Positions 1-6,471 of a stretch of DNA of 31,879 nucleotides are shown here, in pieces. The position numbers and the translations under genes are program-made. Source of the stretch: JAAFHZ01 sp964247085 (GTDB lineage Bacteria > Cyanobacteriota > Cyanobacteriia > Cyanobacteriales > Chamaesiphonaceae); NCBI GenBank assembly GCA_964247085.1, contig CAXTSX010000041.1, positions 1 to 31,879 on the forward strand, written 5' to 3'. Below the pieces are notes generated by a model. The model was not told where the DNA came from, made no database searches, and saw only the letters and a program-made list of their open reading frames with translations. Numbering within the stretch: position 1 is the stretch's first letter; every line of letters begins with the position of its first letter.

Positions 1-25
1 ATTACGGCACTCTTAGGGCTTGACC

Positions 26-367
26 TTACCCGAAATCTGTCCGGACTATTGCTAATGCTTTTCGTATTCGTTCATCATGCTGAGTAATAAAATCCTTGAT
101 TTTATAAAATATTGTTCGCTGCTCATGATGATCAAAATAGGCAGCAATTTTCAACGCACCTTTAGGTGAAAATCTTCGTTCTTTTAATTTCTTATTAATA
201 AAGATATAGTCTTCATTTTCGACTAAATCCCAGTCATCATTTGGATCTGAATCAAAATAATCAATCACATCATCAAGCCTTGTTAATGTGATTGATAGCC
301 ACTCTGATAATTCCTTATCAAGAATCGTACATTTATTTGTTGCTTTAGCTTGGACTTGAGGAGCCAT
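26..367 (-). CDS. Hypothetical protein, 113 aa, second gene of a J-domain pair
   Basis: I do not recognise the family. The protein is small and charged, with an acidic stretch near residues 38-50 (DSDPNDDWDLVENED) followed by a basic stretch (NKKLKERR) and an amphipathic C-terminal half rich in H, K and R. There is no signal peptide or membrane segment. It starts with ATG only 4 nt downstream of the stop codon of the J-domain gene, so the two are almost certainly co-transcribed and probably translationally coupled. The segment with NEDYIFINKK followed by SPKGALKIA faintly recalls the N-terminal part of phage antirepressors, but this is too weak to use as a call. A role as substrate or partner of the J-domain protein is inference from gene order only. 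Confidence 0.7.
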   Translation of the reverse strand: MAPQVQAKATNKCTILDKELSEWLSITLTRLDDVIDYFDSDPNDDWDLVENEDYIFINKKLKERRFSPKGALKIAAYFDHHEQRTIFYKIKDFITQHDERIRKALAIVRTDFG

Positions 368-371
368 AGAT

Positions 372-935
372 CTAAGAGATTTTTACAGTAATAGATTGAT
401 ACATAGAATTAACTCGATCAAATATTCGGGCATTACCAGTTTCAGGATTATCAGGATGATAAATCTTAGACAAATTTCGATAGGAGTTTTTAATATCTTG
501 ATCGCTAGCAGACTGAGAATCTAGGCCAAATACTCTCCATGGCATAAAATACTTAAAAATATTAATACCATTAATACAATCAGCTCCTTCCTCACCATCT
601 TCATGGGGAAGCAATCCAATAAATTTACGATAAAGAATCTCCCAGCTTTCCTTGAGACCGAGATTTAAATTCATACCTTCTGTTGCCATTTGATAAGAAC
701 CATCTTTCTTTAAAGCCGGAGTACCCTTAACTTGAAAATACTTGCACACTGATTCTTTTAATTGGGGCAAAGACAGAGCTTTCGGCTTTTTATCTGGCTT
801 CAAGGAAGACTTTATTTTGTAATTTTTTACTACAAAATCAGCAAATTCTTCGAGTACATTAATGGCAATTGAGTGATCTAATGCAATTTGCGCTATTCTT
901 TCATTGATTACTGGTGTCAGAATTGCTTTTTCCAT
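372..935 (-). CDS. J-domain (DnaJ-like) protein with unknown N-terminal region, 187 aa
   Basis: The last ~55 residues form a J-domain. The HPD tripeptide that stimulates Hsp70 ATPase is at about residues 160-162 (IYHPDN), preceded by a helix-II-like segment (DIKNSYRNLSKIY) and followed by a helix-III-like segment (RIFDRVNSMYQSI). The first ~130 residues are not recognised and contain a lysine-rich linker near residues 41-52. The J-domain is C-terminal, unlike classical DnaJ, and the G/F and zinc-finger regions are absent, so this is a class III (type C) J-protein that probably recruits DnaK to a specific client. It is the first gene of a two-gene unit with the 113-aa ORF. About 190 nt of AT-rich DNA lies upstream. 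Confidence 0.85.
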   Translation of the reverse strand: MEKAILTPVINERIAQIALDHSIAINVLEEFADFVVKNYKIKSSLKPDKKPKALSLPQLKESVCKYFQVKGTPALKKDGSYQMATEGMNLNLGLKESWEILYRKFIGLLPHEDGEEGADCINGINIFKYFMPWRVFGLDSQSASDQDIKNSYRNLSKIYHPDNPETGNARIFDRVNSMYQSITVKIS

Positions 936-1125
936 AATCGGCTCAAACTAACTGGAGGAATATACAGCAGAACTTATATTATTCCATATTTTAAGATAAT
1001 AAACTCTACTAACCCAATTATTCCCAATTAACTGACTAACCAACCATAGCCTGTCTAACTTGCATCTTGGAAATGTTACCCAGCAAAGCTTCGAGCGTTC
1101 AAATACAGTAAATTATTTGCCATCT

Positions 1126-1575
1126 CTAACTTTGGCATGGATCACTAGATGAAGGATGCAAACCAGTTTTCATCCAAAATCGTCGGGTTGCTCGAATCGA
1201 ATCTTCCTCTGGATAACGCACATCATTTAAGTCAAGACGGATGCAAGTAGCTCGTCCTGTTGGCGTAACACCCTGAATCACTACTCCACCTATCCATACA
1301 AAATGCTCTGCCCATTTTTGACAACGAGGATTGAAAAGAGGGACGATTTCTTGGGTTTCTGGATCAACACCTGCCACAAAATTGTAACGTCGCTCATTGC
1401 AACGACGACACGCTAAAGCAAGATTACTAATATCATCACAACCTTCTAGAGATCGCGGAATAATATGATCAACAGTAAAACGATTCGCACTCAGACGTTC
1501 TGGGGAATGGCAATATTCACATAAGTAGCTTGCTCTTTCTCTGACCGCCTGTCTTGTCAGATCACTAACTGACAT
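1126..1575 (-). CDS. HNH endonuclease family protein, 149 aa
   Basis: A classical zinc-coordinating HNH fold is visible: C19-x2-C22, then VDHIIP (D36, H37), N51 in SNLALAC, and C56-x2-C59-N60. Known proteins with this arrangement are metal-dependent nicking or cleaving nucleases. The ~85-residue C-terminal tail (PLFNPR, WxExF, a tract ending TRRFW) is shared, to my knowledge, by many small cyanobacterial HNH proteins of unknown biological role. The start codon lies inside the end of the upstream 79-aa gene (11-nt overlap), which points to translational coupling. No methylase or restriction partner is adjacent, so restriction activity is not supported. A toxin-like, defence or homing role is possible but unproven. 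Confidence 0.85.
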   Translation of the reverse strand: MSVSDLTRQAVRERASYLCEYCHSPERLSANRFTVDHIIPRSLEGCDDISNLALACRRCNERRYNFVAGVDPETQEIVPLFNPRCQKWAEHFVWIGGVVIQGVTPTGRATCIRLDLNDVRYPEEDSIRATRRFWMKTGLHPSSSDPCQS

Positions 1576-1804
1576 CTTGTACCGCTATCATTGCATTGAT
1601 GTGAGTAAAAATGCGATCTAGCTCCCCAATAGCATCTAATTCGGCTACCTCTTCTGCCACTAACATATCTGCTTTTTTCTTCTCTAACAGTACTTCCATC
1701 CGCTGTTGGAGCGGTTCACTAAATTTGAACAAATTCCATCTGTCAACTTTTTCAATACAAATCTCGTGGACTAATGATGAAGGTTTGTTGAGAATTGAAA
1801 CCAT
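1565..1804 (-). CDS. Hypothetical 79-aa protein coupled to the HNH gene
   Basis: I do not recognise the family. After ~25 residues the protein becomes a strongly helical, charged segment (PLQQRMEVLLEKKKAD, then EEVAELDAIGELDRIF) that could form a helical hairpin or coiled coil. It starts with ATG at 1804 and ends 11 nt inside the HNH gene. A small helical acidic/basic protein encoded just upstream of a nuclease, with overlapping reading frames, resembles the order antitoxin/immunity first, toxin second. That is inference from architecture only; no antitoxin family signature is seen. Another possibility is a DNA-targeting subunit of the nuclease. Confidence 0.75.
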   Translation of the reverse strand: MVSILNKPSSLVHEICIEKVDRWNLFKFSEPLQQRMEVLLEKKKADMLVAEEVAELDAIGELDRIFTHINAMIAVQDVS

Positions 1805-1895
1805 TGTAGGCTCCGAGGTTCAGGTTTTCAATGAATGAATGAACAAATTATAGCTGCTATGGAAGTCCGAAGGTATCAGTTAATGACCGCCGTTA

Positions 1896-2825
1896 TTAAC
1901 TAATTTGCGCTCTCAATAGAGAACTGGGGACACCCCACAGCTTGCGGCTGTTACTGACATAAGCACGTTGATTAAAAACATCGTAATCATTACGTTCGAT
2001 CGAATCCAAAATTTGCTGATAGAGCATCAAAGCTGCCCATACTGGCCAACGGGCATCCGGGCTAAGAGCTTTAATTCCTGATTCAGCTTCGCTATAGTAG
2101 CGCCGCGCTCTGTCAATCTGAAACTTCATTAATTCTCGCCACTGCTTATTTACAGTGCGGCGCAGCAAGTCTTCTTCACTGTAATTAAAAGCCGCCAATT
2201 CATCCAGGGGCAAATAAATCCGACCGCGCTCAATGTCTTCGCCCACATCCCGCAAAATATTAGTCAACTGCTTGGCGATGCCCAAAGATACTGCTTCAGT
2301 GACTGGTGCGGGCTGAGATTGGCACCAGGGCGCAGTAAATTGTTGCTTATCAATACCCACAATGGCATTAGAAAGCAGACCAACTGTTCCAGCTACGCGG
2401 TAACAGTACAAATATAATTCTTCAAAATTTTGGTAGCGCTGCTGTTGCAAGTCCATCCGCTGGCCCGCAATCATGTCTTGAAAGGGCTGCATCGCGATAT
2501 CGGGGAAGTTTTGGATGGTATCGACTAAAGCTACGTCATATTGATCGATCGGCTTGCCCGCAAAGGCATATTTCAGTTGGGCTTCCCAGTGGTCTAGGGT
2601 TTCCACTGTGGTGTTGGCGGAATCGACCCCATCAACTAATTCATCGGTATTTCGACACCAGGCATAAATTGCCCAAATGGCTTGCCGCTTGGGTGCCGAC
2701 ATCAGCAGAGTGGCTAAATAAAAGGTCTTGCCACATTCTGCAATTACCTGCCGACACAGTTCGTAAGAATCGGCTAAGGACGGTAAGTTTTGATTGGTCA
2801 CAAGGGGCTGAGGCAATTGCAGCAT
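1896..2825 (-). CDS. crtB: Phytoene synthase
   Basis: CrtB condenses two geranylgeranyl diphosphates to 15-cis-phytoene, the first committed step of carotenoid synthesis, at the membrane surface. Both Asp-rich substrate/Mg2+ motifs of the squalene/phytoene synthase family are present: DELVD (about residues 61-65 of the 309-aa form) and DVGED (about 193-197). YRVAGTVG and the RGRIYLP segment are also typical. I used the ATG at 2825 because the protein then begins MLQLPQP, the usual cyanobacterial N terminus. An in-frame TTG at 2894 would add 23 residues and, unlike the ATG, has a good Shine-Dalgarno (AAGGAG, 8 nt away). It lies 79-148 nt downstream of crtP in the same direction, the usual cyanobacterial crtP-crtB operon. 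Confidence 0.96.
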   Translation of the reverse strand: MLQLPQPLVTNQNLPSLADSYELCRQVIAECGKTFYLATLLMSAPKRQAIWAIYAWCRNTDELVDGVDSANTTVETLDHWEAQLKYAFAGKPIDQYDVALVDTIQNFPDIAMQPFQDMIAGQRMDLQQQRYQNFEELYLYCYRVAGTVGLLSNAIVGIDKQQFTAPWCQSQPAPVTEAVSLGIAKQLTNILRDVGEDIERGRIYLPLDELAAFNYSEEDLLRRTVNKQWRELMKFQIDRARRYYSEAESGIKALSPDARWPVWAALMLYQQILDSIERNDYDVFNQRAYVSNSRKLWGVPSSLLRAQIS

Positions 2826-2973
2826 TGGTTTGATGATGTTTATCGGGGAGGGAGGTGCAAATACCTCAAGGCTAACTGGTGGGATGCCGCTCAAATTTTA
2901 TGTCTCCTTGACCTTATCATTATTCGGAACTTTCTCTAGCCCCTCACTAGGAAGTTGTGGTGGGGGATTTGAA

Positions 2974-4371
2974 CTAGCTAGCAACTAGTTCTGGGCGAGC
3001 AGCGGGCTGATGCTGGGCTACCAATTGTGCTGTCAGCTTTCCAGATAAAACAGCGCCTTCCATACTACCGAAGAATGGTTGAGCCGTATAGCTACCGGTA
3101 AGGAAGAAGTTGTCGATCGGCGTGGCTTGGTGGGGGCGAAACTGCTCCCGTCCAGGGATAGCGGTGTAGATCGATCGAGGAGTTTTAACAACACAGAACT
3201 TCAGAACCTGCGCGGGGGCGGGTAAATGGTTGGGAAATAGCTTGGCTAATTCACCTAAGGTTGCCTCCATAATCTCCGCATCCGATTTATCAATCCAGTC
3301 CGCAGCCGGGGCAAAAACCAGCGACAACATGGATTTATCAGGGTTTTTGTACTCCTCGCAAGAATTGCTCATGTCCGAATAGACACTTAATAAGGGCGAC
3401 CTGGAGAACAATGTATGGTCAATATCGGTGAGTTTGCGATCGAACCAAATCTGAATATTAATCACTGGCACCCCCTCTAGTTCGTTGAGCTGTTGGAAGT
3501 AGGGAATTGCCCGCCACTGTTCTGGCATCAAGGCTTTCATCGCATCTACCGACATGGCTGAGACAAAGATATCAGCCTGGATTTCCCGTTCGGCGGCTCC
3601 ATCGTTGCTCCGCACCATTAGCTTGTCTACAGAGCCATCAGCTCTTAAGACGATCTTTTTCAGCGGTGAGCTGGTGTGAACTTCGCCACCGCGCTCGGTT
3701 ACATAATCAACGATCGGCTGACAGAGGCGTTCTGGCGGTGCGCCATCTAGGTAAGCTATGCAAGAACCGTCTTTTTGTTGCAAAAACTTGTTCAACGCCC
3801 GCAGCGGGATCGTCGCCGAAATCACACCGGGGTCAATAAATTTGAGAGATTTGCACACCGCAATGAAAATATCGGTGCTGATATCTTCCCCGATGCCGTG
3901 CATACTCAACCACTCGGTAAAAGTATATTTGTCCATGGCTTCTACATACTTGTCGCCGCGCACGATCGCCGGAATCAATCCAATGGCAAAGCGAATTTTT
4001 TGGTTCCAAGTCAGCATGTCATTATTCATCAGAATCGACACAATGATATTGAAAGGAGCCGGGATATTCGGCACATCGAACAAAGAAAGTACTCCCGGTT
4101 TTTCGGGCTGGTTAAAAATTAAGGCGTGACGTTTCCAGTGCAGGCGATCTAAGATGCCTAGCTCACCCATCAGTTGCAACATGTTGGGATAAGCCCCAAA
4201 GAAGTTGTGGAGACCAGTTTCCACCCAGTCGCCATCCGCATCTTTCCAGGCAGCTACCAGTCCACCCAGCATCGCTTGGCTTTCTAGTAAGATCGGTGTA
4301 TGTCCGGCATCCACCAAATATTTAGCACAGGATAATCCGGCGAGACCGCCCCCTACAATTGCTACACGCAT
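2974..4371 (-). CDS. crtP: 15-cis-phytoene desaturase (plant-type)
   Basis: This FAD enzyme desaturates phytoene to zeta-carotene in thylakoid or cytoplasmic membranes, using plastoquinone as electron acceptor. The N terminus MRVAIVGGGLAGLSCAKYL is the dinucleotide-binding Rossmann motif. The C-terminal FAD segment is also clear (FFLTGSYTAQPFFGSMEGAVLSG). At 465 aa it has the length of cyanobacterial/plant Pds and is unrelated to bacterial CrtI. It is the first gene of the crtP-crtB unit and is transcribed divergently from coaX across a 90-nt gap. A TATACT hexamer on the minus strand at 4407-4412 is a plausible -10 site. The stop codon sits inside a small inverted repeat (GAACTAG/CTAGTTC, 2971-2991). 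Confidence 0.97.
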   Translation of the reverse strand: MRVAIVGGGLAGLSCAKYLVDAGHTPILLESQAMLGGLVAAWKDADGDWVETGLHNFFGAYPNMLQLMGELGILDRLHWKRHALIFNQPEKPGVLSLFDVPNIPAPFNIIVSILMNNDMLTWNQKIRFAIGLIPAIVRGDKYVEAMDKYTFTEWLSMHGIGEDISTDIFIAVCKSLKFIDPGVISATIPLRALNKFLQQKDGSCIAYLDGAPPERLCQPIVDYVTERGGEVHTSSPLKKIVLRADGSVDKLMVRSNDGAAEREIQADIFVSAMSVDAMKALMPEQWRAIPYFQQLNELEGVPVINIQIWFDRKLTDIDHTLFSRSPLLSVYSDMSNSCEEYKNPDKSMLSLVFAPAADWIDKSDAEIMEATLGELAKLFPNHLPAPAQVLKFCVVKTPRSIYTAIPGREQFRPHQATPIDNFFLTGSYTAQPFFGSMEGAVLSGKLTAQLVAQHQPAARPELVAS

Positions 4372-4406
4372 GTTCTGCTATCTTTGCTCAATTTCTTTGT
4401 CTTCTC

Positions 4407-4412
4407 AGTATA
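4407..4412 (-). promoter_or_regulatory. Candidate -10 box for crtP
   Basis: TATACT on the minus strand, within an AT-rich run, about 36 nt upstream of the crtP ATG. No convincing -35 hexamer is seen at 16-18 nt. Only the match to the sigma-70 -10 consensus and the position support it. Confidence 0.35.
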
Positions 4413-4461
4413 TTATTATTTCTTTACATTTGCTGGGCAGAATCTCTGACTCGTTCTTTAC

Positions 4462-5226
4462 ATGATTTGGTTAGCTTTATCGATCGGCAATTCCCGTTAC
4501 CACTGGGCATGGTTTATTGGCCAAGAAATCCAAGATTCTTGGCATAGTGATTATGTGAGTGCGGATAATTGGTCACAGCAGTTGCTACTGCCCAATAATT
4601 TCGCCGCGTATTTAAAATTGCAGCAGCTCCAACTTGCTGATATTCCGATCTACTTGGCTGCGGTGGTGCCAGCCCAAACAGAATTATGGCAGCCCCACGT
4701 TCAAAGAGTTTTCACGCTGGCTGATGTACCTTTGTTGAATTTGTATCCAACCTTGGGGATCGATCGAGCCTTAGCAGCCTACGGGGCTGGTCAGATCTAT
4801 GGCTATCCCGTGTTAGTGATTGATGGGGGGACGGCGCTCACTTTGACAGGTGTTGATGGCGATCGACAATTAGTCGGCGGAGCCATTTGTCCGGGTTTGG
4901 GTCTACAGTTGCAATCGCTGAATGCTGGGACAGCGGCTTTACCCAAGTTGCCAATCCCTACAGCCTTACCGTCTCGCTGGGCACAGGACACGCCGTCAGC
5001 AATTATGAGTGGGGTATTGCATGGATCGATCGCCAGTTTACAGAGTTTTATTCAAGATTGGCACCAGCGATTCCCAGGCAGCCCAGTGTTGGTCACGGGG
5101 GGTGATGGATGCTTATTGCAGCATTATCTACAACAGATATCAATTCACAGTATATTTTCAGAATCGCTAGTGTTGTTGGCAATGGCTCAGTTACGACGAT
5201 TTGCTGATTTTGATGGTGGGGTTTAA
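4462..5226 (+). CDS. coaX: Type III pantothenate kinase
   Basis: CoaX phosphorylates pantothenate, the first step of coenzyme A synthesis, and belongs to the ASKHA ATPase fold. The N terminus MIWLALSIGNSRYHWAW is the phosphate-1 motif, followed by GIDRALAAYGA and VLVIDGGTALTLTGVDG (phosphate-2 region), and then GGAICPGLGLQLQSL, which contacts the nucleotide and substrate. In most CoaX proteins the first motif is DxGNT; here Ser-7 stands where that Asp is expected, and I recall the same form in other cyanobacterial CoaX proteins. Length (254 aa) is normal. The start is the ATG at 4462; it is transcribed divergently from crtP. The next gene (56 aa) is 151 nt downstream. Confidence 0.93.
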   Translation: MIWLALSIGNSRYHWAWFIGQEIQDSWHSDYVSADNWSQQLLLPNNFAAYLKLQQLQLADIPIYLAAVVPAQTELWQPHVQRVFTLADVPLLNLYPTLGIDRALAAYGAGQIYGYPVLVIDGGTALTLTGVDGDRQLVGGAICPGLGLQLQSLNAGTAALPKLPIPTALPSRWAQDTPSAIMSGVLHGSIASLQSFIQDWHQRFPGSPVLVTGGDGCLLQHYLQQISIHSIFSESLVLLAMAQLRRFADFDGGV

Positions 5227-5251
5227 CTTCTCGATCGATCACCAAACATGT

Positions 5252-5257
5252 TATGCT
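5252..5257 (+). promoter_or_regulatory. Candidate extended -10 box for the 56-aa gene
   Basis: TATGCT is preceded by TG at the extended -10 position (TGTTATGCT). It lies ~120 nt upstream of the ATG at 5378, which would give a 5' leader of over 100 nt. Weak evidence based on motif match alone. Confidence 0.3.
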
Positions 5258-5377
5258 AGATCCCTGTTGTATGGACTTGGCTCATCTTAAGACCATCCGT
5301 TAAACAAATCTTCGGCAGCAAATTCTTAAGATAGCTGTGCAGATGATTTTCCACTATTCATTACCTCGAAGGCAAAC

Positions 5378-5548
5378 ATGGCCAAACGCCGCAACCTCAA
5401 GAAAGAAAAAGCAGAACGTAACCAGGCTTACGCCCGCAAGTTCCGTAAGCGCCCAGCTAACGGTCGGATGTTTAAATCCAGATTCCGCTCCCCATCTTCT
5501 AACTCTGCTGAAGAAGACAACGAAGAAACGTCGGCAGCAGCAACTTAG
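5378..5548 (+). CDS. Conserved small basic cyanobacterial protein, 56 aa
   Basis: The reading frame runs from ATG 5378 to TAG 5546-5548. The first ~35 residues are extremely basic (MAKRRNLKKEKAERNQAYAR, then KFRKR) and the last 20 are acidic and serine-rich (SSNSAEEDNEE). To my knowledge many cyanobacteria encode a small protein of this kind with an MAKRRNLKKEK start; its function is unknown to me. The composition suggests nucleic acid or ribosome binding, but that is inference. The gene ends 24 nt before a strong terminator hairpin, so it is the last gene of its transcript. It is shorter than usual ORF cut-offs and easily missed. Confidence 0.8.
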   Translation: MAKRRNLKKEKAERNQAYARKFRKRPANGRMFKSRFRSPSSNSAEEDNEETSAAAT

Positions 5549-5572
5549 TATTGCTATTAGCTTTGAATTTAA

Positions 5573-5606
5573 CCAAAAGCCCAGCTCATGTGAGTTGGGC
5601 TTTTGG
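5573..5606. terminator. Strong bidirectional intrinsic terminator
   Basis: An 11-bp perfect stem (CCAAAAGCCCA at 5573-5583 with TGGGCTTTTGG at 5596-5606) is extended by a G·T wobble and CTCA/TGAG, leaving a CATG-sized loop. The stem supplies a T-run on both strands. It lies between the plus-strand 56-aa gene (stop 5548) and the minus-strand PIN-like gene (stop 5608) and probably ends both transcripts. Confidence 0.9.
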
Positions 5607-5607
5607 C

Positions 5608-6003
5608 TTAGGGGATGAAAATTCTCCTTGCGCCTCGAAAATCTTCTATATCAACAACAATTTCGACCAAACGATTAACACAGCGCTCCCGATAGTTAGT
5701 TTCAGCGAGCAATCTATTAATATTAGCAATTGTGACCACAGGCAACGATGTTGGTGTATTTTCCTCGCGCATCACCTGCTCTAAAGAATTTTCTCCTTTC
5801 ATACTACGATTCGCAGTTAACAAAACCATCTGATTGGATTGAGCGAATTGCCAAACTACTCGGTCATCACTATCAATGGATAAGCCTACTTCTTCAAACA
5901 GCACAAATTGAATGGAGATTAAGTTGAGCCAACCACTAGCTGTCAGACTACCCAGTAAAACAACCGAGTGTCCTCTCAAATTATGATCAATCAAAAATTT
6001 CAT
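5608..6003 (-). CDS. PIN-like (DUF5615-type) toxin candidate, 131 aa
   Basis: The N terminus MKFLIDHNLRGHSV resembles the Mut7-C/DUF5615 PIN-like family, with an early conserved Asp (D6). A second acidic cluster follows (SIDSDDRVVW) and then a LLTANR segment at the position where family members usually carry LLTxD or LLTxN. Such proteins are proposed toxic RNases. The EENTPTSLPV segment followed by RCVNRLVEIV matches the cyanobacterial versions I remember beside DUF433 genes. The ATG overlaps the DUF433 stop as ATGA. The missing Asp after LLT could mean weak catalysis or an alternative acidic residue. Its transcript ends at the hairpin at 5573-5606. Confidence 0.8.
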   Translation of the reverse strand: MKFLIDHNLRGHSVVLLGSLTASGWLNLISIQFVLFEEVGLSIDSDDRVVWQFAQSNQMVLLTANRSMKGENSLEQVMREENTPTSLPVVTIANINRLLAETNYRERCVNRLVEIVVDIEDFRGARRIFIP

Positions 6004-6374
6004 GCTGGGGATTCAAATTTAGCTCTAGCGGCTTGCAGCTTGGCTTTAATTGCTTTTGTACTAGAATTTGGAGGCTTAGCAGCAATTTTTGCAAATAACT
6101 CCCGGTTTTGCTCTGTCCAATATTGCTGAAGTTCCTCTGATTCTTGTAAAACTTTTTGATAATCAGTTTCAACGGCGACCCGGTGGGTTTGAATGTAAGA
6201 CAAAGCCGCGTCAATTTGCTCATCGGTGAGGCTGAGCATATTACGAATGAATGTAGCTGGGTAATGAGCAGCTACATAGTCCATCACATCATAGAGAGTG
6301 ATACGGGTTCCGGCAATTGTTAGTCCGCGCTCTGTGCGAATGATTGCTGGCTGATGATTTGATGTTGAAGTCAT
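6000..6374 (-). CDS. DUF433 family antitoxin candidate, 124 aa
   Basis: Residues ~12-65 show the DUF433 pattern: ERGLTIAGTRITLYDVMDYV, followed by MLSLTDEQIDAALSYI. DUF433 is a small helix-turn-helix-like domain found beside PIN-like (DUF5615) genes and treated as the antitoxin. The remaining C-terminal ~55 residues are helical and charged and probably wrap the toxin. The last codon and stop overlap the toxin start (ATGA at 6000-6003), so the toxin is translated by re-initiation. Antitoxin first and toxin second is the standard order, and the DUF433 protein probably represses its own promoter. An HIP1-like CGATCG lies just upstream of the start. Confidence 0.85.
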   Translation of the reverse strand: MTSTSNHQPAIIRTERGLTIAGTRITLYDVMDYVAAHYPATFIRNMLSLTDEQIDAALSYIQTHRVAVETDYQKVLQESEELQQYWTEQNRELFAKIAAKPPNSSTKAIKAKLQAARAKFESPA

Positions 6375-6471
6375 ATCGATCGCCCATTTGAATTTATCTT
6401 CAGTAGTATTTTACAGCAGATTACTTTTTCAATATTTTCGCTTCAGAAAAGAAAAGTTTACTTGTCTTTTG

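Noticed and set aside
26..1804. Left-end small genes as a prophage or integrative element
   Set aside because: No integrase, structural gene, attachment repeat or tRNA target is seen; only small cassettes are present.
1834..1850. AATGAATGAATGAA microrepeat downstream of crtB
   Set aside because: Three short units only; no terminator, origin or CRISPR-like spacing.
2955..2991. GGGATTTGAACT near the crtP stop looks like a reversed tRNA T-loop
   Set aside because: The flanking bases do not form a T-stem, and no acceptor, D or anticodon arms can be folded.
3507..4129. Plus-strand open frames inside crtP
   Set aside because: They mirror the coding bias of crtP on the other strand and have no ribosome sites or recognisable domains.
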